64,000 nucleotides of DNA from NCBI GenBank assembly GCA_027422505.1, contig JAPQWV010000304.1:496001-560000 (forward strand), given 5' to 3'. Below the pieces are notes generated by a model, which saw only the letters and a program-made list of their open reading frames with translations, was not told the origin of the DNA and searched no databases. Both the position numbers and the translations under genes were made by a program. Below are positions 57,920 to 64,000 of this stretch, piece by piece. The stretch's first letter is position 1. Every line of letters starts with the position of its first letter. The DNA comes from Craterostigma plantagineum. Lineage: Eukaryota; Streptophyta; Magnoliopsida; Lamiales; Linderniaceae.

Positions 57920-60900
57920 GCAGAACAAGGAGATCGAAACGGCTCGGTGATCTCCAACCTGAAGAAGATTTTCTCGAACCAGCTCAGAATAGAACCCGAA
58001 GGAGAGGAAGGGGGAGAGGCAATGCAGCTGCTGGAGTGAGAGGCCCCACCACAGCCACTCCCACCAGACCAACTGCTGCTGCTGCTGCTGCTAGAGGCAG
58101 AGGGGTTAGATTGATTGACTTAGATCCTGAACCACCTTGCGAGGTTTTACCGCAAGCTGTCGCCGTTAGAGCTGCTGAACCCGCATTTAACTTAGTAGAA
58201 GCCGCCAAAGACAAGGAAATCGCCATGGATGGTGGAGGTGCAGATAAAGTAGTTGAAGATGGAACGAGTGCGACTCCGGTTCCTGAAAAGGTATTCTATT
58301 TCTTGGTCTTGTACGTCATCAATTGCCGTTGGACTTACTACACTTTTATGTGCATTCTTTTGCTATTGTCTGATTGTGTGGATTTCTTATGCAGGTGCAA
58401 GTTGGTAATTCTCCACAGTACAAAACAGAAAAGAAGTTAGGTAAAGGTGGGTTTGGCCAAGTTTATGTTGGAAGAAGGGTAAGTGGTGGTTCTGACCGAA
58501 TAGGACCTGATGCTGTCGAGGTATAGTAATAATTCATGCCATTGTCATTTAGCAAAAATCTGATTACTCATAATTTTATGGCGGACCTTACTATACCACT
58601 TTCATTCTAGGTTGCGCTAAAATTTGAACACCGAAATAGTAAGGGTTGCAATTATGGTCCTCCATATGAATGGCAGGTTTACAAGTATGTTATCTTCTTT
58701 ATGTTTGAGATCTCATTTCGTTTTCATTTGTTTCTCTCCACCCATTTGAGATGTTATTAACATTTTGGTTTTGTCTTAACTCGTATGGTAGCGATTTGAA
58801 TGGATGCTATGGTATCCCAGGGGTTCACTACAAAGGTCGCCAAGGAGATTTTTACATTTTGGTAAGATTTCGAAATTTTCCCACTTGCATCCTTCCAGAT
58901 TTTTTATCATGAATATTATTTCAGGTCATGGACATGCTTGGACCCAGTCTCTGGGATGTTTGGAATCCCATGGGCCAGTCGTAAGACATTGTCACTTCTC
59001 TCTATGATCCTTGTGTTGTGTGTTAATGAGCTCTGCACTGCATGGACTGCATTCACTGGAAAAGTTATTGTTATCTTCTCATTTTTTATACTAAACATTC
59101 CCTTTGGATGGTTATATCAAACAGGATGTCTCCACAAATGGTAGCTTGCATTGCAGTGGAGGCTATATCGATTCTTGAAAAGCTCCACATGAAAGGGTAT
59201 GAACTTAATGTTTGCTATCATTTTAACTGGTTGGTACCATGAACAGGTTCCATGATCATCTTTTCTGATACTTTGTCGGATCAAATTGGTATTCTAACAT
59301 AATTGGTTCCTTCTTTTTACTTGTGTAGATTTGTTCATGGAGATGTGAAGCCCGAAAACTTCTTACTTGGTCAGCCTGGAACTGCTGATGAGAAGAAGCT
59401 ATATCTCGTTGATCTTGGTCTGGGTAAGTTAACTACGTTTTTTTAACTGTTACGTAACTTCAACTGGCACTAAATAATATCTTCGCTTAATATATATTCC
59501 ATTTTATTGTAATACATAATATCTATTTCTTCCAATCCTAAGTCGAATGCTTGCCTAACCTCTTTGGGTATTTCAGCATCTAGGTGGAAAGATGCGTCAT
59601 CTGGTCAGCATGTTGAGTATGATCAGAGGCCTGATATATTTAGGTTTGTGAAACTCATTTAATTCTTTTTCCATGATGTTTTGGTGTGGACTACTGAAAT
59701 CTGCTTTATCGTTGTGCCCATAACAGAGGCACAATACGTTATGCAAGTGTACATGCACACTTAGGCCGTACGGGGAGTAGAAGGGATGATCTTGAGTCAC
59801 TGGCATACACCTTAATATTTCTCATAAGGGGAAGATTGCCATGGCAAGGTTATCAGGTGATTTGCATCACTCCCTCCCTCGGTAAAGTTACCTATCAGAT
59901 ATTATTTATTATATTTCACATCTCATATATTTGAATGATTTTAGGGTGACAACAAGAGTTTTTTAGTCTGTAAAAAGAAAATGGCCACTTCTCCGGAGGC
60001 AATGTGTTGTTTTTGTCCCGCTCCGTTCAAACAATTCCTTGAGACTGTTTCTAACATGAAGTTTGATGAGGAGCCAAATTATCAGAAACTGATATCCTAT
60101 TTTGAAAGCCTCATCGAGCCATGCACATCGCTTAGACCTATTAGAATCGACGGTGCTCTTAAGGTAAGATAAACGATCTAGCGGTGCAAGTGATCTATGT
60201 TTGAATCTATTATAGTAAAAACTTGATTGGTACCATATGTTGCACATTTGATTTGTGCTCAAAGACTGGCTTGGAGACAAAATATTCATGGCCATCAGTC
60301 ATCAGTGAATTTTGTTAAGTAGAGTTTAATTGGTCTGTGAACTGAAGGGGTCCAGACTGCCCTTCACCATAGCCTACGATATTCCTTTGATCTTTGAATG
60401 CAAATTTTAGTCTCTCCATCTTTGCAGTTTGGATATATTCCTCTAATACTCTATTGCCCCAGGTTGGCCAAAAGCGCGGAAGGTTGCTTATTAATTTAGA
60501 AGAGGATGAGCAACCGAAGAAAAAAGTACGACTGGGGAGTCCTGCTACTCAGTGGATATCAGTATATAATGCTCGCCGTCCAATGAAGCAAAGGTGCGTA
60601 TCTGCCCCCATGTATCTGCTCACTTGGACAGCTGCTAACTTCTATTTATCCTTTTGCTCTTTGGCATTCATGGTGTCCTGAACTTTCGTTTACTACCTAT
60701 GTGTAACTACCTCTTTTGGTACATGCATGATGAAGTGAGGTTTTCTTCTATTTGTAGATACCACTACAATGTTGCAGACTCGAGACTCCGTCAACATGTC
60801 GATAAGGGTAACGAGGACGGCCTATACATTAGTTGTGTGGCATCATCAGGAAATCTTTGGGCCTTAATCATGGATGCAGGAACCAATTTTACTTCTCAAG

Positions 60901-61923
60901 CATATGAACTCTCAGAAGTTTTTCTTCATAAGGTTTTGCAATTGATGTTCGCTCTATTGATTTTCTCTAGTTGGATGCACTTCCGTTAATCAATAATTGT
61001 TGCTTTCTTCTTACACAGGATTGGATCATGGAACAATGGGAGAAAAACTATTACATTAGTTCTATTGCTGGTGCAGACAACGGAAGCTCGTTGGTTATAA
61101 TGTCTAAAGGTTCAAAAAGAAGTTTCATGTCCCTGTTCTCATTGTTATTGATTACTAAATGCATTAATTGCACAACTATGAGAGAGGTCTTAATATTCAT
61201 TTATGCCCGCCAATCTTTTGTTCACTCGCAACTTGTTCTTCCAGGGACTCCTTATACCCAACAATCATACAAAGTTAGTGAATCTTTTCCATTCAAGTGG
61301 ATTAATAAAAAATGGAAAGAAGGTTTCCACGTGACATCCATGACTACTGCTGGAAGTCGATGGGGTGTAGTTATGTCTAGAAATTCCGGGTATTCTGAGC
61401 AGGTAAAAAAATTGCATCTTTATTGACAATTTTACCCGTTATAAGTCACAGGAGAACAATCGATTGTTTGGCATATTCTTAACTGGAATTGATGGTTCGT
61501 AGGTTGTGGAGCTCGATTTCCTTTACCCAAGCGAGGGGATACATCGCAGATGGGAAAGTGGTTATAGAATAACTTCCATGGCTGCAACTTCTGATCAAGC
61601 AGCCTTCATACTTAGCATGCCCAGGCGCAAAATAGTAGATGAGACTCAAGAGACTCTTCGCACATCTGCATTTCCTAGTGCCCATGTAAAGGTATTCTTT
61701 TCTTTTTCTCTTTTCTGGTAAACAGTCGACAAGCTTGTTTTGACGTATAGTTTTGCTATAAGTTGATTTTCCGTACATATATAATCTAAGAAAAAGGTGA
61801 GAGTTCTATTCAAGCTAGTCATAGCAGTTTCCCAGCTCACCCTATGTCTGTGGCTTATTGCAGGAAAAATGGTCGAAGAATCTCTACATTGCATCGATCT
61901 GCTATGGCCGTACTGCTTGCTGA
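57904..61923 (+). CDS. MUT9-like / PPK casein kinase 1-type protein kinase
   Basis: This is a nuclear Ser/Thr kinase of the plant MUT9-like (MLK, also PPK) family, which in Arabidopsis phosphorylates histone H3 Thr3 and photoreceptor/clock proteins. Sixteen exons give 699 residues with every junction in frame (first 57904-58290, last 61864-61923). Residues 1-130 are basic and alanine-rich ([16 protein letters not shown]). The kinase domain follows: [23 protein letters not shown], catalytic [14 protein letters not shown], then VDLGLASRW with DLG in place of DFG, as in casein kinase 1, and [20 protein letters not shown]. After the kinase a nuclear signal ([13 protein letters not shown]) precedes the plant-specific C-terminal region with repeated WxxG/ITSM-type units, ending SICYGRTAC. 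Confidence 0.95.
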
Positions 61924-63016
61924 AGTATTTATTAGTATTCTTACTACTATGATAATGCTTCTGTATCTGCTATCAATCTATCTATCGATCTATATACCAA
62001 TGGTATGGGAATGTAAGATCTGCTTGTTCTGAGTATCTTTCGAGTATCTTTCTCATTCATTGCTTCTTTGGATTGAGAAAAAAAAAAGGGAGTTAATTAC
62101 TACTCTATTGGCCATTGTTTCCTTTCCTGTAATAATACTTCACTTCCGAAGATTATGAGCTTGCTTTCCTTACCATCTTATTTTACTGTTTCATTGGTTT
62201 TATTCTTTCAAGATAAGTTGAGAAGGATGACAGCCAATCAGAATTTAGTAAACTGCATACGATGACATAAGCTAGCTTAGCTTTTACATGCGTGCTAAAA
62301 AGTAGAAAGAAGATCATTTTTGTAATCTCGTAGTATATTACTGAAAAAATATTATCCTTTCAGTGAGTCAACAAATACGCATAAGATTATAGATATAGAA
62401 AAGAAAAACCATCAGTAGTGTATTATTTTTTCCCTACATTACAAGAGATGAAAAAGAAAAAGGATCATTTTTACAATATCTGCACCTGAAAGTGAGCAAA
62501 TGATCAAAATGCAGCCAATATTTTGGCGTCAGTCTTCACTCCCTATTAACTCACCGCCCTTGCGCGTGTCTCCCCATGGCAACTCCTTTCTGCAATGCCA
62601 TGATCAATATGTTAATTAATAAAGGGACCGAAAACATATATCTATGTATATATATGTGCGTATGTTACCCTCGAGCATGACTTCTTTCGCTCCCCTTGTT
62701 ACTGCTCCTTTAAAATGTTACGAAAGAGATCGATATAATGAGAAGGAAAAGGGAAAAGAAAAAAAAAATGAAGAATTTGCCTTCGTAATATCGTAGCCTT
62801 TTACGAGATAATAAAGTACAGATAGAACATTGCATGACATTAGCCCATGGAAGAATCTGACTCTTCCTTAATTCACCTGCTTGCTTCTCAACCACCCTTT
62901 GCTCACACTTTCTTCTCTCCCTAATACATTTTGTCCGCCTGCTTTTAATACAATCGCTGTCGTCGATCTCTCCCTCTCTGTGTTGAGCATTTTAGAGAAG
63001 AAGAAAGAGTAAAGTA
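61924..63016. other. Intergenic DNA before the zinc-finger gene
   Basis: AT-rich, with short homopolymer runs. The last 100 bases are the leader of the zinc-finger gene. No other gene seen. Confidence 0.4.
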
Positions 63017-63598
63017 ATGTCGTCGTCATCATCATCATCATCAAAGAAGCAAATCCTCCATGGAAATAGCATACAAAGCACTGTCACTGATGATATTGAA
63101 GCAAACAGCAGCAGCAGCAGATTGTTGCTGGCAGAAAGAGAAGAGATGGCTAAGCTGACGAAACTTGCCAAGTCATGGGACTTCACTTGCTCTTTCTGCT
63201 TCAAGAAATTTCCATCTGCTCAAGCCTTGGGAGGCCACCAAAATGCCCACAAAAACGAGCGATTGGAGGAGAAGAGGCTCTTTGTGAAAGATCCCATCGG
63301 CTACAGAAAGCGTGCCTACCTTCGAACCCTCAAGAAAGCTCAGTCTTCATCTCCATCATCAGCCAATAAGGATAATACTGCTACTTGCATGGTGATTGCT
63401 GATCAGCAACTAATTGTTCGCAGAAATTATGACTATCTTCCTTTCGATCGACATTCCAAAGATGCAATCACCGTTAATGGAGAGGAACTCAACCTTGTGG
63501 AGAAGATTGGAGATGGAGAAGACCATGCCAAAGAATTGATGGAATCTTGCCTTGATAAATTCAACGGTGGAGTAGTGGATTTGACTCTTAGGTTGTAG
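63017..63598 (+). CDS. Single C2H2 zinc-finger protein with EAR motif
   Basis: This is an intronless 193-residue transcription factor of the plant C1-1i/EPF class. One zinc finger spans about residues 56-80 with C58, C61, H74 and H78 and the plant signature [18 protein letters not shown]. The C-terminus ends VVDLTLRL, a DLxLxL EAR motif of the kind that recruits TOPLESS co-repressors, so a repressor is expected. The N-terminus starts with a serine run encoded by TCG/TCA repeats. Members include GIS, ZFP and KNU-type regulators of trichome and floral development; which one this is cannot be told. Confidence 0.93.
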   Translation: MSSSSSSSSKKQILHGNSIQSTVTDDIEANSSSSRLLLAEREEMAKLTKLAKSWDFTCSFCFKKFPSAQALGGHQNAHKNERLEEKRLFVKDPIGYRKRAYLRTLKKAQSSSPSSANKDNTATCMVIADQQLIVRRNYDYLPFDRHSKDAITVNGEELNLVEKIGDGEDHAKELMESCLDKFNGGVVDLTLRL

Positions 63599-63831
63599 AA
63601 ATCCGAGTATATTACTACTGATGGTTCAATCTCTTGTAGAGAGTAAAAGCTGGTATTTTTACACAAGAGAATAAGGCATAGATTTCCATGCTTGAAAATC
63701 TCATTAAATATTTACCAAAAGGTTTCTGATTACACACATTTACACATTGCTTACAGCACAATATTGTATTTTGTATTGTTAATATGGCAAAAACAAGAAA
63801 GCATTCGCTGTGCCTTATCGACAGTTAATTC
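63599..63831. other. Convergent 3' spacer
   Basis: 3' untranslated ends of the zinc-finger gene and the thioredoxin-like gene facing it; nothing else seen. Confidence 0.4.
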
Positions 63832-63984
<153 letters not shown>

Positions 63985-64000
63985 TTAGTTTGCAGCTATG

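Overview
This is nuclear DNA from a flowering plant, almost certainly a eudicot. Genes carry many short introns with GT..AG borders, intergenic DNA is AT-rich with small MITE-type elements, and the encoded proteins are plant-specific or plant-typical (S1-group bZIP with its sucrose-control peptide, shaggy-like kinase, Pti1-like kinase, plastid protoporphyrinogen oxidase, ASY3, MUT9-like kinase). I cannot name the species; an asterid (perhaps Lamiales) is only a guess from overall sequence feel.

Layout, left to right. 1-1.65 kb: promoter DNA of a SAR1 GTPase gene (1655-2818, +). 3.1-4.2 kb: two copies of one ~540-bp MITE, one inserted inside the other in reverse orientation, giving a ~1-kb palindrome just upstream of an intronless S1 bZIP gene (CDS 5012-5431, +) whose leader carries the conserved SC-peptide uORF (4792-4878). 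5.8-6.9 kb (-): a decayed CLPP5 pseudogene. 7.4-9.8 kb (-): an IES2-like INO80 subunit, divergent from a 26-exon NOMO-like ER protein gene (10755-18917, +). 19.7-20.6 kb (+): a secreted glycine-rich protein. 21.4-24.0 kb (+): argininosuccinate synthase, convergent with an Agenet/DUF724 gene (24357-27595, -). 28.6-32.3 kb (-): SWC4/DMAP1. 32.8-34.3 kb (-): pectinesterase. 35.0-37.2 kb (-): GSK3/shaggy-like kinase, divergent from a PP2C phosphatase gene (39349-41494, +). 42.0-42.6 kb: a third MITE. 43.5-44.7 kb (+): S-adenosylmethionine synthase with a leader intron. 44.9-45.5 kb: a fourth MITE-like element. 46.8-48.6 kb (+): Pti1-like cytoplasmic kinase. 49.0-51.9 kb (-): plastid protoporphyrinogen oxidase, head-to-head with the meiotic axis gene ASY3 (52570-56475, +). 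57.9-61.9 kb (+): MUT9-like/PPK casein-kinase-1-type kinase. 63.0-63.6 kb (+): single C2H2 zinc-finger repressor. 63.8-64 kb (-): 3' end of a thioredoxin-like gene that runs off the window.

The genes do not form a functional cluster; this is ordinary gene-dense euchromatin. No coherent undescribed system was found. The best leads are structural: the nested inverted MITE pair, a 45-bp tandem duplication that doubles a splice acceptor in NOMO while keeping frame, the CLPP5 pseudogene, the bZIP uORF, a leader uORF overlapping the MUT9-like kinase start, an in-frame 96-bp duplication in ASY3, and a degenerate 21-bp tandem repeat with a relative 10 kb away.

Exon coordinates were derived by hand from splice consensus, reading frame and family conservation. 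For SAR1, IES2, NOMO, ASS, DUF724, pectinesterase, PP2C, the Pti1-like kinase, ASY3 and the MUT9-like kinase every junction was checked to keep frame; other multi-exon genes are given as spans.
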